Below are positions 8,376-18,143 of a stretch of DNA of 41,869 nt, piece by piece; the stretch's first letter is position 1, and each line of letters opens with the position of its first letter. The stretch is from Rossellomorea vietnamensis NBRC 101237 (GTDB lineage Bacteria > Bacillota > Bacilli > Bacillales > Bacillaceae_B). The position numbers and the translations under genes are program-made. The stretch spans positions 1 to 41,869 of the forward strand of contig NZ_BCVQ01000035.1 of assembly GCF_001591825.1 (NCBI RefSeq). The letters are read 5' to 3'. The notes beneath the pieces were generated by a model. It was not told where the DNA came from, did no database searches, and saw nothing but the letters and a program-made list of their open reading frames with translations.

Positions 8376-8663
8376 TTGTTAAAACCACTAGGTGATCGCG
8401 TCGTTATCGAGCTAGTTGAGTCAGAAGAAAAAACAGCAAGCGGTATTGTGCTACCGGATTCCGCAAAGGAAAAGCCACAAGAAGGTAAAGTGATGGCTGT
8501 AGGTACTGGTCGCATTCTTGACAACGGTGAGCGCGTTGCTCTTGAGGTAGCTGTCGGCGATCGGATCATTTTCTCTAAATACGCTGGTACAGAAGTGAAA
8601 TACCAAGGCACAGAATACCTGATCCTTCGCGATAGCGATATTCTGGCTGTAGTTGGCGAATAA
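8376..8663 (+). CDS. groES: Co-chaperonin GroES
   Basis: GroES caps the GroEL cylinder during ATP-driven protein folding in the cytoplasm. The 95-residue product reads [15 protein letters not shown] and contains the mobile loop ([19 protein letters not shown]) and the conserved [17 protein letters not shown]. The start is a TTG at 8376, nine bases after AAGGAGG. The in-frame TTG at 8367 is too close to that site. It is controlled by CIRCE and co-transcribed with groEL, which starts 55 bases later. Confidence 0.96.
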   Translation: MLKPLGDRVVIELVESEEKTASGIVLPDSAKEKPQEGKVMAVGTGRILDNGERVALEVAVGDRIIFSKYAGTEVKYQGTEYLILRDSDILAVVGE

Positions 8664-8703
8664 TTTAAATTCCGTAATAGTAAACCATACATTATTTAAA
8701 TAA

Positions 8704-10353
<1,650 letters not shown>

Positions 10354-10385
10354 TCATCATCCCTCATCCTTGGAGCTATCCAGAT

Positions 10386-10425
10386 AAAAGTGGTCATTCC
10401 TTATGGAGTGACCACTTTTTTTTAC
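10386..10425 (+). terminator. Terminator of groESL
   Basis: A 15-bp stem (arms 10386-10400 and 10405-10419, AAAAGTGGTCATTCC and near-complement with one G-T pair) with a TTAT loop ends in a long T-run. Confidence 0.92.
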
Positions 10426-10486
10426 GTCCTAAGAGAGTTAAAGAGTTTACAAAATCACCATATAGGTAAAAAGTATGATAATACAA

Positions 10487-10513
10487 CATTCGTATTGTTA
10501 CGAATTACGAATG
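10487..10513. promoter_or_regulatory. Inverted repeat upstream of a 50-codon ORF
   Basis: The arms CATTCGTA (10487-10494) and TACGAATG (10506-10513) are exact complements with an 11-base spacer that itself repeats TTACGAAT. The sequence just before it, TATGATAAT (10474-10482), could be a -10. It may be an operator, but the regulator is unknown. Confidence 0.35.
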
Positions 10514-10559
10514 CTCCAAATGACTTCTACTTTCTAACTAAAGTAAAGCAGGTGATAAC

Positions 10560-10712
10560 ATGGACTATACAACGATGGATCTCAGGACGCTGGTAGAACG
10601 GGTCATTGAAGGGGACGAGCGGGCAAAAGAAGAATTTGAAAGACGATGGGAGATTCCATGGGACCAAGTTGGGACTGTACCGATATCGATCGAGAAGAAG
10701 CCAAGGGACTGA
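10560..10712 (+). CDS. Hypothetical 50-residue protein
   Basis: A short acidic/basic ORF beginning MDYTTMDLRTLVERVIEGDE and ending PISIEKKPRD. A modest ribosome-binding site (CAGGTGAT) stands before the ATG. It has an upstream putative promoter and inverted repeat, and the alanyl-tRNA editing gene starts 64 bases later. No family was recognised. The composition is that of a soluble helical protein (L, E, R rich). It could be a real small protein of the Bacillaceae or a chance ORF. Confidence 0.45.
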   Translation: MDYTTMDLRTLVERVIEGDERAKEEFERRWEIPWDQVGTVPISIEKKPRD

Positions 10713-10776
10713 CGTGGTTCCATCCATCCTTCTTATGATAAAGTATGTGTAGAACAGTTCAGAAAGAGGGTTACCG

Positions 10777-11964
10777 ATGACAGTTAAACAATACTATCAA
10801 AATGCCTATATGAGAGAATTCCACACATCTATTCAGGAGCAGAAGCAGGATGAGTCAGGCTGGTACGTCGTATTAGAAGAGACGGCTTTCTACCCGACAG
10901 GCGGCGGCCAGCCCTACGATACAGGAACGCTTAAGGATAAGAGAATTATCAATGTTGAAGAGGTGAACGGAGAGATCCGTCATTACATAGAAGAACCGTT
11001 TGAGGATATTTCAGAAGTTGTCGAAGGACAGATCGATTGGCAACGCCGATTCGATCATATGCAGCAGCACGCCGGTCAGCATATCCTGTCTGCCGCATTT
11101 GCAGAAGCACTCCAATATGAGACGATCAGCTTTCATCTCGGAAAAGAGTTCCTCACCATCGACATAAACGTCAGTGACATCAGCAACTCAGATGCTTCGA
11201 AAGCAGAGGAACTGGCCAACCGGATCATAAGGGAAGCTCGTCCGATCGAGACGAAGTGGGTGAAGGAAGCGGACCTGTCCGACTATCCGCTACGAAAGCA
11301 ACCTTCCGTCACAGGTGAGATCCGTCTTGTCATCATCCCGGACTTCGACTATAACGGTTGCGGCGGAACCCACCCACGTTCCACGAGCGAAGTCGGAGCC
11401 ATCAAGATCCTTGATTGGGAAAAACACAAGGGCCATATCCGCCTGCAGTTTATCTGTGGTGACAGGGTCCTCCATCAACTGCACCGGAAGCACGGCCTCC
11501 TGAAAGAGCTTACAAGTGTCCTGCAGGTACCGGAAGAGACTATGGTATCCACGGCGGTGCAACTGATTTCCAAACAGAAAGAACAGGAGAAAGCACTGGA
11601 AGGATTGAAAGAGGTTCTGCTTACATATGAAGCAGAAGGGTTAATTGGAGTCCAGAATGATGACTATACTCTTATCCAAAAAGCTTATAATGACAGGCCG
11701 ATCCAGGAACTTCAGAAGATTGCACAGTACATCATTTCTAAGAGAGAAGATGCGATTGTGATGCTGGTGGTGCAGAATGATCAAAAGCTTCAGCTTGTAA
11801 CGGCTAAGGGACCGCTCCCGACGATTAACTTAAGAGAAGTCGGACAAAAAGTATTCCCACTCATAAATGGAAAAGGCGGCGGGAAAGAGTCGTTTGTTCA
11901 AGGTGGGGGAGAGGCTGTTATGAGTAAGGAAGAATTGCTTGGAAAGCTGGTGAACGAACTATAA
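10777..11964 (+). CDS. Alanyl-tRNA editing protein (AlaX-L, with DHHA1 domain)
   Basis: This is a stand-alone trans-editing enzyme that hydrolyses mischarged Ser- or Gly-tRNA(Ala), resembling the C-terminal half of AlaRS. The 395 residues contain the zinc/active-site motif HAGQH (H98, H102) after RRFDHMQQ, and the second motif CGGTH (C195, H199). An N-terminal beta-barrel (about 1-90) carries FYPTGGGQPYDTG. After a coiled linker, a DHHA1-like C-terminal domain (about 250-395) ends with the conserved GKGGGKESFVQGGG. The start has AGAGGG upstream. It appears to be transcribed alone or with the small upstream ORF and has its own terminator. Confidence 0.92.
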   Translation: MTVKQYYQNAYMREFHTSIQEQKQDESGWYVVLEETAFYPTGGGQPYDTGTLKDKRIINVEEVNGEIRHYIEEPFEDISEVVEGQIDWQRRFDHMQQHAGQHILSAAFAEALQYETISFHLGKEFLTIDINVSDISNSDASKAEELANRIIREARPIETKWVKEADLSDYPLRKQPSVTGEIRLVIIPDFDYNGCGGTHPRSTSEVGAIKILDWEKHKGHIRLQFICGDRVLHQLHRKHGLLKELTSVLQVPEETMVSTAVQLISKQKEQEKALEGLKEVLLTYEAEGLIGVQNDDYTLIQKAYNDRPIQELQKIAQYIISKREDAIVMLVVQNDQKLQLVTAKGPLPTINLREVGQKVFPLINGKGGGKESFVQGGGEAVMSKEELLGKLVNEL

Positions 11965-11971
11965 GAATATG

Positions 11972-12004
11972 AAAAAGCCATCCGGCGAGGCCGGGTGGCT
12001 TTTT
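11972..12004 (+). terminator. Terminator after the alanyl-tRNA editing gene
   Basis: A GC-rich stem GCCATCCGGC / GCCGGGTGGC with a GAG loop, flanked by A5 and T5. Confidence 0.92.
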
Positions 12005-12258
12005 AAATTAAAGGATGTAATAATCAACATTTGGAAAATTTGCTCAACATAATGTTTCCTTGATTCATTCACACTTCATTCACAAATGATTCCAATTACC
12101 TATCAATTTTAATACTTGTAATAAAACACCTAATAATTACCACTATAAATTTCAAAACCTCTGTTGAAAAACCTGAAGTGAATCTTTAGTAGTTATACAA
12201 AATACCTATTTTTACCTTTGGGAAAATTTATAAAATAGTCCAATAATAACAGACAAAT
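12005..12258. other. AT-rich intergenic stretch before the pilus locus
   Basis: About 250 bases without a credible ORF on either strand. Apart from short ATTCAC direct repeats near 12065-12082, no structured RNA or known motif was recognised. It marks the left edge of the accessory block. Confidence 0.5.
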
Positions 12259-12312
12259 TTCGACAAAGACTTTGTCGGATTGACGTTCCCGGTTACCAAT
12301 GATAATTATAAT
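12259..12312 (+). promoter_or_regulatory. Candidate Spo0A-activated promoter of the pilus locus
   Basis: A -35 TTGACG (12280-12285) and a consensus -10 TATAAT (12307-12312) are separated by 21 bases, too long for an ordinary sigma-A promoter. Just upstream, the palindrome CGACAAAG-A-CTTTGTCG (12261-12277) contains an exact Spo0A box TTCGACA (12259-12265, complement of TGTCGAA) and a one-mismatch box TGTCGGA (12273-12279) abutting the -35. Spo0A-activated sigma-A promoters such as spoIIE and spoIIG are known for 21-22 base spacers with boxes at the -35. An alternative -10, TAATTA at 12303-12308, would give a 17-base spacer. The leader to the first gene would be about 265 bases. Confidence 0.5.
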
Positions 12313-12584
12313 ATAGAAAAAAAGTATTAGGATTTTACATTTAAAAGTTTTTAAACATGAGATTCGTGGTAAATAAGGATAGAATTTATTCCATTTTCTT
12401 CAAAACTCATACTAAGGGATCATTTTGGGGGAATGTGACATTGTTTTGTCTTTTGGTTCGTAGATACAACTAGAAGTGGAGGGACGTTTTTTCTTAAACT
12501 GATAAACCAAATAGAAATCAAAGACATCAGCTTTGGATGGTTAAAAAAATGCCATCTGTCGAGTGAAAGGAAGGAACGCAAAGG
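12313..12584 (+). other. Long untranslated leader before the pilus genes
   Basis: This contains no ORF of note. A hairpin can form at about 12535-12560 (GATGG / CCATC) close to the first gene. A second promoter somewhere here cannot be excluded. No recognised riboswitch class was found. Confidence 0.4.
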
Positions 12585-13373
12585 ATGCTTGAGTCAAAGA
12601 GAAAAGCGATTATTTTTATAGTTTTATCCGTGTTATTAGCCGTTACGGCGGGATTTCTTGTTCTTAAGAAAGTACAAGCATTGAATACAAACTTGGGAAC
12701 AAGCGTCAAGATCTATGTAGCGAGCAAAGAGATTTCATCACGCTCTCTCATTACGCCAGAGAATGTGATGACCGATGAAATCCCAAAAAAGTTCTTAAAA
12801 AGCTACCATATTACAAATGTAGATGACCTAGTGAATAAAGTCTCTGTCGTCCCCTTATCTGAAGGAGATGTCATCACAAAGAATATCCTGAAGGAAGCTT
12901 CCTCTGTTGTGGATGAAAATAATCGACTGATCACACTAATGCAAAATGAGCGGGTTTTCTTTGATGAACCATTGGAAGCACTGGATCGGGTGGATATCAT
13001 TGTTTCTCATCGTTTTAATGGGAAAGAAGAGACGACCATATTCATGAAAGACGTGAAGGTTGCAAGGACGGCAAAGAAGGATAATAAATTCAAAGGTGTA
13101 CAATTGGAAGTGTCTATCGACAAGGCACCTGAATTGATTCATATGCAGAATTACGCAGACAGCTTAAGGGTTATTAAAGCAAATGTCGGTAAGCAAAAAG
13201 CAAATGAAAATGCTGCAGAAACAGAAAAGGAAAATCCTCCTGCTGAAGCGAAACCGGCAGAACAAAAGAAACCAGCAGAAGATCCTAAAAAAGAAGAGAA
13301 CCCAAAAGAAGAACAAAAACCTAAAGAAGAGCAGAAACCTTCAAAGCCTGAAGAGAAACCTAAACAACAATAG
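12585..13373 (+). CDS. cpaB: CpaB/RcpC-like pilus assembly protein (SAF domain)
   Basis: The first gene of the Tad/Flp pilus locus. The 262 residues have an N-terminal membrane anchor (about 9-28), then a SAF domain (about 40-110; VKIYVASKEISSRSLITPENV, NKVSVVPLSEGDVITKNIL) and an RcpC-type extension. The last 60 residues are a low-complexity K/E/P/Q tail (repeats of KEEQKPKEEQKP type) that looks like a disordered, possibly wall-spanning stretch. In Gram-negatives CpaB works with the secretin; a Gram-positive homologue must act otherwise, since there is no outer membrane. The start has GAAAGGAAGGA about ten bases upstream. The cpaE-like gene follows after 28 bases. Confidence 0.8.
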   Translation: MLESKRKAIIFIVLSVLLAVTAGFLVLKKVQALNTNLGTSVKIYVASKEISSRSLITPENVMTDEIPKKFLKSYHITNVDDLVNKVSVVPLSEGDVITKNILKEASSVVDENNRLITLMQNERVFFDEPLEALDRVDIIVSHRFNGKEETTIFMKDVKVARTAKKDNKFKGVQLEVSIDKAPELIHMQNYADSLRVIKANVGKQKANENAAETEKENPPAEAKPAEQKKPAEDPKKEENPKEEQKPKEEQKPSKPEEKPKQQ

Positions 13374-13401
13374 TGAGTGATATAGATAACGGAGGGACCT
13401 T

Positions 13402-14550
13402 ATGAGTAAGGAATATCAGATCTTCCTCATTGGAGAAGAGAATGAGTTAAGTCAACATTTAATAGAAGGCTTGAATACCACTTATGAAGTGATTCAGATT
13501 CCTGAAGATTCCTGGGCTACAGAATTAAGAAAATATGAGCCTGGTGTAGTGATCTTTTATACAGGAGAAAACAGTACAACGGAATCTATGATTAAAGAAC
13601 TCTATCGGGATTTTCCTAACGCCTCGGCTCTATATGTACATACTAAACAAGATTTTGAGCTACTTAGAGAAATGACAAGAGCAGGCGCTGAGGATTTCAT
13701 CATTTTACCCGACGAAGAGAAATCACTCGGAGAACGGGTCAGCCATATTTTACAACAGTACCAATCACGATCCGAAACGGCTGTTTCTTCAGGGACCTAT
13801 AAGCGGGGAAAGGGCCAGATCTTTTCTTTTTACAGCGGAAAGGGCGGAGTGGGAAAAACACTCTTAAGCACCGCCTTTGCTCAAACCCTAAAGCTTGAAT
13901 CGACTGCACAGGTCATTCACATAGACTTTAATTTGCAGTACGGCGGTTCGGAAACGTACCTGGGAATTGAAAGTAATCGATCGCTGATTGATTTGCAGCC
14001 GGTTATCAATGAATTGAACGAACATCACATTAAGAATATTTCTGAAAGTGAGCCATTTTCAAAACTCGAAGTGTTAGTCAGCCCCAGGGATGCAGAAATG
14101 GCAGAAAAGATAGATGAAGATTTTGTTATCAGGTTATTGAGAGCCTGCAAACGATGTTATGACTTTATCATCATAGACCTACCTTCAAGCCTTGATGTGA
14201 AAACTTACACGGCACTAGAGGAAGCAGATCGAATCTATTACGTCATGACCCTGGATACCCCAGCGATTCGAGTTCTGAAACATGTAGAGGATCTTTTAAA
14301 GCGACTCGGACCTCAAACTTTGGAGAACATGGAGCTGATAGTGAATCTTGCAGGCAGGGAAAATGAGTTGACGAAAAAGGATCTGGAGCGATTTGTGGAC
14401 CTTCCTGTTTCTGCTGAAATCAGGCGTGATATTAAAGGAGTCCAGGCCGCCATTAACCAGGGACAGCCATTACGAAAAGAAATCAAAGAGAAGAAATTAG
14501 TAGCACCTGCTAAGGATATTCAGAAGTGGGTTACTTCTATGTTGAAATAA
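13402..14550 (+). CDS. cpaE: CpaE/TadZ-like MinD-family ATPase
   Basis: This is a 382-residue cytoplasmic protein with an N-terminal receiver-like domain (about 1-125) lacking an obvious full phospho-acceptor set, followed by a ParA/MinD-type ATPase. The deviant Walker A SGKGGVGKT is at 145-153, with HIDFNLQYGGSETYLG as switch I region and FIIIDLPSSLD as Walker B. TadZ/CpaE proteins position the pilus machine at a pole or focus. The adjoining cpaF fits this role. ACGGAGGGACC precedes the ATG, giving a well-placed ribosome-binding site. Confidence 0.88.
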   Translation: MSKEYQIFLIGEENELSQHLIEGLNTTYEVIQIPEDSWATELRKYEPGVVIFYTGENSTTESMIKELYRDFPNASALYVHTKQDFELLREMTRAGAEDFIILPDEEKSLGERVSHILQQYQSRSETAVSSGTYKRGKGQIFSFYSGKGGVGKTLLSTAFAQTLKLESTAQVIHIDFNLQYGGSETYLGIESNRSLIDLQPVINELNEHHIKNISESEPFSKLEVLVSPRDAEMAEKIDEDFVIRLLRACKRCYDFIIIDLPSSLDVKTYTALEEADRIYYVMTLDTPAIRVLKHVEDLLKRLGPQTLENMELIVNLAGRENELTKKDLERFVDLPVSAEIRRDIKGVQAAINQGQPLRKEIKEKKLVAPAKDIQKWVTSMLK

Positions 14551-14576
14551 ACATTTGAACAGAGGGAGGTGGAACG

Positions 14577-15962
14577 ATGTCACTCTTTCAACGAAACCCC
14601 GAAAGAAAAGCGGATAAGAAGTATGAATATGAAGAGAAGGTACCATCAAGCTCATCCAATCCTTATATAGATGAGCTGATTGAACACTATAAAGCAAGAT
14701 TATTGACTGAAACCAATTTAGATGAATTGACGAGTTTACGAGATGGTGAGAGAAGGCTGTCGATTGAAAGGCTCATTAATCAATTCATGGCGGAAGAAAA
14801 GGTTGTTATTCCAAGTCATGAAAAAGAATCGATGCTCTCCCGCTTAATCGATGAAAGTGTAGGATTCGGTCCACTGGAAGCATTGCTAAAGGACGAAACC
14901 ATCACCGAAATCCTGGTGAATGGCCCATCAGAGGTATTTATAGAAAAAAATGGCCAACTACAGAAGTCGAACATCACATTTAAAGACGAAGAGCATGTAC
15001 GACACATTATTGACCGTGTTGTTGCTCCACTCGGAAGACGAATTGATGAAAGCTCTCCAATGGTCGATGCCCGCTTACCGGATGGAAGCCGTGTAAATGC
15101 CGTCATTCCACCGATTAGTTTGAATGGGACTCTTATCTCTATCCGGAAATTCAAGAAAACGCCATTTGAAATGGAAGACCTCATGAACTACAACACCTTT
15201 ACGAATGAGATGGCATTCTTCCTTGAGGCAATTGTCCAGGCAAAAATGAATATCCTTGTCTCCGGAGGAACCGGGAGCGGGAAGACAACCCTATTAAACG
15301 CCATGGCCAAGTCCATTCCTTTAAAGGAACGCGTGATAACCATAGAGGATTCTGCTGAGTTACGCTTGAATCGGTCTAGTGTGGTCGGTATGGAAGCAAG
15401 ACCTTCAAACGTTGAGGGTTCAGGAGAGGTCACAATCCGTCAATTAGTGAAGAATGCCCTCCGTATGCGTCCCGACCGAATCATTGTAGGAGAGGTCAGG
15501 GGTTCAGAGGCATTCGATATGTTACAAGCGATGAATACTGGTCATGAAGGATCGATTACGACCGTCCACGCCAACTCCCCTTCAGATGCGATCAGCCGTG
15601 TAGAAGGAATGGTCGTAATGGCCGGGATGGATCTCCCAACCCATATCATCCGGGAATACATTGTGGGAGCACTCGATTTCATCGTACAAGCGGAAAGATT
15701 ATCTGATGGATCAAGGAAAATCATGAACATCTCAGAAGTATATGTAAATGATCATAATAAAATCGAAGTACAGGATATTTTCATATTTGAAAGAACCGGA
15801 ATTGGTAAAAATGGTGAAGTCGTAGGAGAATTCGTCCCAACAGGTATTCGCCCGAGATGCTTGAACCGTCTGAAGATCCATGGTGTTGAAATTGATGACA
15901 GCCTGTTTGAGCCGAAGGAGGGAGTAACCCATGCCGCTAATGACGGTATCTATTCTTTATAG
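14577..15962 (+). CDS. cpaF: Tad pilus secretion ATPase CpaF/TadA
   Basis: This is a type II/IV secretion ATPase powering pilus assembly (and, in Tad systems, probably retraction). The 461 residues show an N-terminal domain, Walker [11 protein letters not shown] (229-238), the Asp/Glu box around [11 protein letters not shown], Walker [10 protein letters not shown] (301-309) and the His box [13 protein letters not shown] (322-334), all intact. It has GAGGGAGGTGG upstream. The last 32 bases overlap tadB in another frame, a sign of tight translational coupling. Confidence 0.93.
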   Translation: MSLFQRNPERKADKKYEYEEKVPSSSSNPYIDELIEHYKARLLTETNLDELTSLRDGERRLSIERLINQFMAEEKVVIPSHEKESMLSRLIDESVGFGPLEALLKDETITEILVNGPSEVFIEKNGQLQKSNITFKDEEHVRHIIDRVVAPLGRRIDESSPMVDARLPDGSRVNAVIPPISLNGTLISIRKFKKTPFEMEDLMNYNTFTNEMAFFLEAIVQAKMNILVSGGTGSGKTTLLNAMAKSIPLKERVITIEDSAELRLNRSSVVGMEARPSNVEGSGEVTIRQLVKNALRMRPDRIIVGEVRGSEAFDMLQAMNTGHEGSITTVHANSPSDAISRVEGMVVMAGMDLPTHIIREYIVGALDFIVQAERLSDGSRKIMNISEVYVNDHNKIEVQDIFIFERTGIGKNGEVVGEFVPTGIRPRCLNRLKIHGVEIDDSLFEPKEGVTHAANDGIYSL

Positions 15963-16863
15963 TTTAGCTGTCCTCTTCCTGCTCTGGGGACTATACTTCC
16001 TTCTGGGCTACCGGAATCAGAAGAAAGAATGGAAGCAGAAGGTCAGTACGTGGTACCCGGAGCAAAAGCGAAAGAGCTCCATCAGTGTGGTAGGAGATAA
16101 GTTTGATCAATCTGAGACGGCAAAGCCGTTGGCGCTAAAGCTGCAAAGCTCAAATATCGCCCTCCTCCCATCTGAATATTTAGGGGTTCATATATTAGGT
16201 GCCTTAGTGCTCCTAGTCCTGTTATTCAATATTTTTAAATTGCCTTTGAATCTAGTTTTCATACTGATTCCTGGAATTCTTCTCGCTTCCCACTTTCTAT
16301 TATTCTACTTAAGAAAGAATAAGTATGAAGAACGTTTCAACAGTCAGCTTGCCGACATCTGCCGATTACTCGGTAACGGTGCCAGGTCGGGACTCACAAT
16401 CAATCAAGGAATTGAAATGGTGGCGCGTGAGGTAAGTGCTCCAGCGGGAGAAGAGTTTAAGAGGCTAGCGAATGAACTCAAACTCGGAGTACCTCTTGAA
16501 GTGGCATTAAGGTCCATCCAGCAGCGAAATAAATCCAGGGAGTTTCAACTGTTCATCGCGACCATCCTCATTCAGAAGAAAACGGGAGGAAACTTGGCGA
16601 CAACACTGGACTCTATGTCCAACACCCTGGAAGACCGTAAAGTGTTGAATCAAACCATAAAAACGATGACCTCCGAACAACGGTATATTTCCATCCTTGT
16701 TCCAGCCATGCCGATCTTTATCGTGTTGATGATGAACAATATCATTGAAGGATTTACCGATTCTTTGAGAACAGTTCCGGGCATGATCATCCTGGTCCTC
16801 TTTCTTTCAGGAATCGTACTCTCTTTCTTCCTAATCAGAAAAATAACGAATATCAAGGTGTAG
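15931..16863 (+). CDS. tadB: Tad pilus platform protein TadB (T2SSF domain)
   Basis: An inner-membrane platform protein of 310 residues. It has two N-terminal spans (about 5-25 and 85-130), a cytoplasmic T2SSF domain (about 140-270) with LADICRLLGNGARSGLTINQGIEMVA and a C-terminal span pair ending SFFLIRKITN. TadB and TadC form the rotor/platform driven by CpaF. It begins inside cpaF behind GGAGGGAG, and tadC follows within four bases. Confidence 0.88.
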   Translation: MPLMTVSILYSLAVLFLLWGLYFLLGYRNQKKEWKQKVSTWYPEQKRKSSISVVGDKFDQSETAKPLALKLQSSNIALLPSEYLGVHILGALVLLVLLFNIFKLPLNLVFILIPGILLASHFLLFYLRKNKYEERFNSQLADICRLLGNGARSGLTINQGIEMVAREVSAPAGEEFKRLANELKLGVPLEVALRSIQQRNKSREFQLFIATILIQKKTGGNLATTLDSMSNTLEDRKVLNQTIKTMTSEQRYISILVPAMPIFIVLMMNNIIEGFTDSLRTVPGMIILVLFLSGIVLSFFLIRKITNIKV

Positions 16864-16866
16864 CCT

Positions 16867-17808
16867 ATGGATGCCATAATTATTTTATCAATCATTGTTT
16901 TCTGGATCACGTTTGTCATAGCGATACGCCATTATTCAGTCTACCTGAAAGAAAAGCGTATGTTACTTGAACATATATCAGATATGACGGAAGTAAGTGC
17001 TTTTGAAAAGAAGTCAAAAAAGAAAAACAAAACCAGCATGGTTCAAAAGTTAACCAAATATGCAGATGAATTCTCAGATCTTGGACAACGAATCAATTTC
17101 TTCAGTGAAAATCACGATGTCAAAGACTGGCTGCGAAAATCCGGTAATAGATACGGATTAACCGTTGAAAGATTTCAGGGAATGAAAATTGTTTTACTAT
17201 TAATCGGGTTTATTTCAGGGGTCCTATCCCTAGTGATCGGTCTACCATTCTCTCAATATGCATTGATTCTCAATCCGGTGATTGGCTATTTCCTGCCGAT
17301 CGTCCTGGTGAGAAATCAGGCAAAAAAGCGACAAGAAGCATTGAGGCATGATTTACCCGATTTTTTAGATACCATCAGCACCAGCCTGCAGGCAGGTGTC
17401 AGCTTAGACCAAGCTTTAAGGGAGGTGATACGGTTCTTTGACGGTCCTCTCAGGGAAGAGTTCTCACGATTCAATCATGAAATCGACCTGGGGGTACAAA
17501 GAGAAACCGCCTATCGCAATTTACTGGAAAGAAACGATAACCCTGAATTCCAAAGTCTCATCAAGGCACTGATGCAGGGATTGAAGCTCGGTGTCCCAAT
17601 CGCCACGACATTCAAAGTCCAAGCGGAAGACATGAGACAGTTCAGAGAAGAACAAGTAAAAGAACTCGCAGCAAAAGCTTCCCCGAAAGTAACACTCGTC
17701 ACCACATTCGTAGTGGCGCCGGTATCCATACTTATGATTGCCGGGCTGATGTTACTGAATTTAATATACGGGGAGAACAGCATCATTAAACTATTTAATA
17801 ACTTTTAA
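16867..17808 (+). CDS. tadC: Tad pilus platform protein TadC (T2SSF domain)
   Basis: The second platform protein, 313 residues. It has an N-terminal span (about 3-22), a central span pair (about 97-145) and a T2SSF domain with LPDFLDTISTSLQAGVSLDQALREV (about 165-190) and LMQGLKLGVPIATTFKVQAEDMR. A terminal hydrophobic segment VSILMIAGLMLLNLIYG ends it. It is paralogous in layout to tadB, as in other tad loci. The pilin gene follows after 17 bases. Confidence 0.88.
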   Translation: MDAIIILSIIVFWITFVIAIRHYSVYLKEKRMLLEHISDMTEVSAFEKKSKKKNKTSMVQKLTKYADEFSDLGQRINFFSENHDVKDWLRKSGNRYGLTVERFQGMKIVLLLIGFISGVLSLVIGLPFSQYALILNPVIGYFLPIVLVRNQAKKRQEALRHDLPDFLDTISTSLQAGVSLDQALREVIRFFDGPLREEFSRFNHEIDLGVQRETAYRNLLERNDNPEFQSLIKALMQGLKLGVPIATTFKVQAEDMRQFREEQVKELAAKASPKVTLVTTFVVAPVSILMIAGLMLLNLIYGENSIIKLFNNF

Positions 17809-17825
17809 AATGGAGGAAATTAATC

Positions 17826-18044
17826 ATGAAAAAACTAACAGAACTTTACACAAAATGCTCATTTAAATTGGATGGAATGATCCGCAACGAAAGAGGATCT
17901 CAAACGTTGGAGTGGATTGGGATTGCAGCAGTCATTGTTATTTTGGTTGGGGTTATTTCACAGGCGTTTGCGGATGACACAAAGATTGGGAACGCTGTAG
18001 TTGAAAAAATTGAAGGGATGATTGATTCAATAGGAGGGAATTAA
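17826..18044 (+). CDS. flp: Flp-type major pilin precursor
   Basis: A 72-residue class IVb/IVc prepilin. A basic leader ends in RNERG, the predicted cleavage by prepilin peptidase falls after G24, and the mature protein begins SQTLEW. E29 is the +5 glutamate needed for pilin assembly. Position +6 is W instead of the usual Y of the Flp motif. The hydrophobic helix (about 31-47) is followed by a short polar C-terminus without a disulfide loop. A strong TGGAGGA site precedes the ATG. No prepilin peptidase is encoded in this window; the competence peptidase ComC elsewhere could serve (inference). Confidence 0.87.
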   Translation: MKKLTELYTKCSFKLDGMIRNERGSQTLEWIGIAAVIVILVGVISQAFADDTKIGNAVVEKIEGMIDSIGGN

Positions 18045-18050
18045 TTCCTC
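18033..18050 (+). other. Hairpin at the pilin stop codon
   Basis: GAGGGAATT and AATTCCTC pair with one bulged G across the stop of the pilin gene. There is no T-tract, so it is not a standard terminator. It could stabilise the pilin mRNA or lower downstream expression. Confidence 0.3.
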
Positions 18051-18143
18051 TTCAATTGGAATGGGGAAATAAGGTTAACCACCAAGCATAAGAATTTCAA
18101 TGAATATCCAAAAAAATAGTGATTTTCATCAAGGGGGATATGC

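Noticed and set aside
10390..10596. 68-codon ORF starting inside the groESL terminator
   Set aside because: Its start lies in the terminator stem and it runs through the promoter-like and inverted-repeat region. The 50-codon ORF from 10560 has better support.
12313..12584. Riboswitch (for example c-di-GMP) in the pilus leader
   Set aside because: I looked for the conserved core of known classes in this long leader and found none. Only a short hairpin is seen.
13183..13380. Plus-strand ORF overlapping the end of the cpaB-like gene
   Set aside because: It is a K/N-rich frame shift of the low-complexity K/E/P tail with no initiation site.
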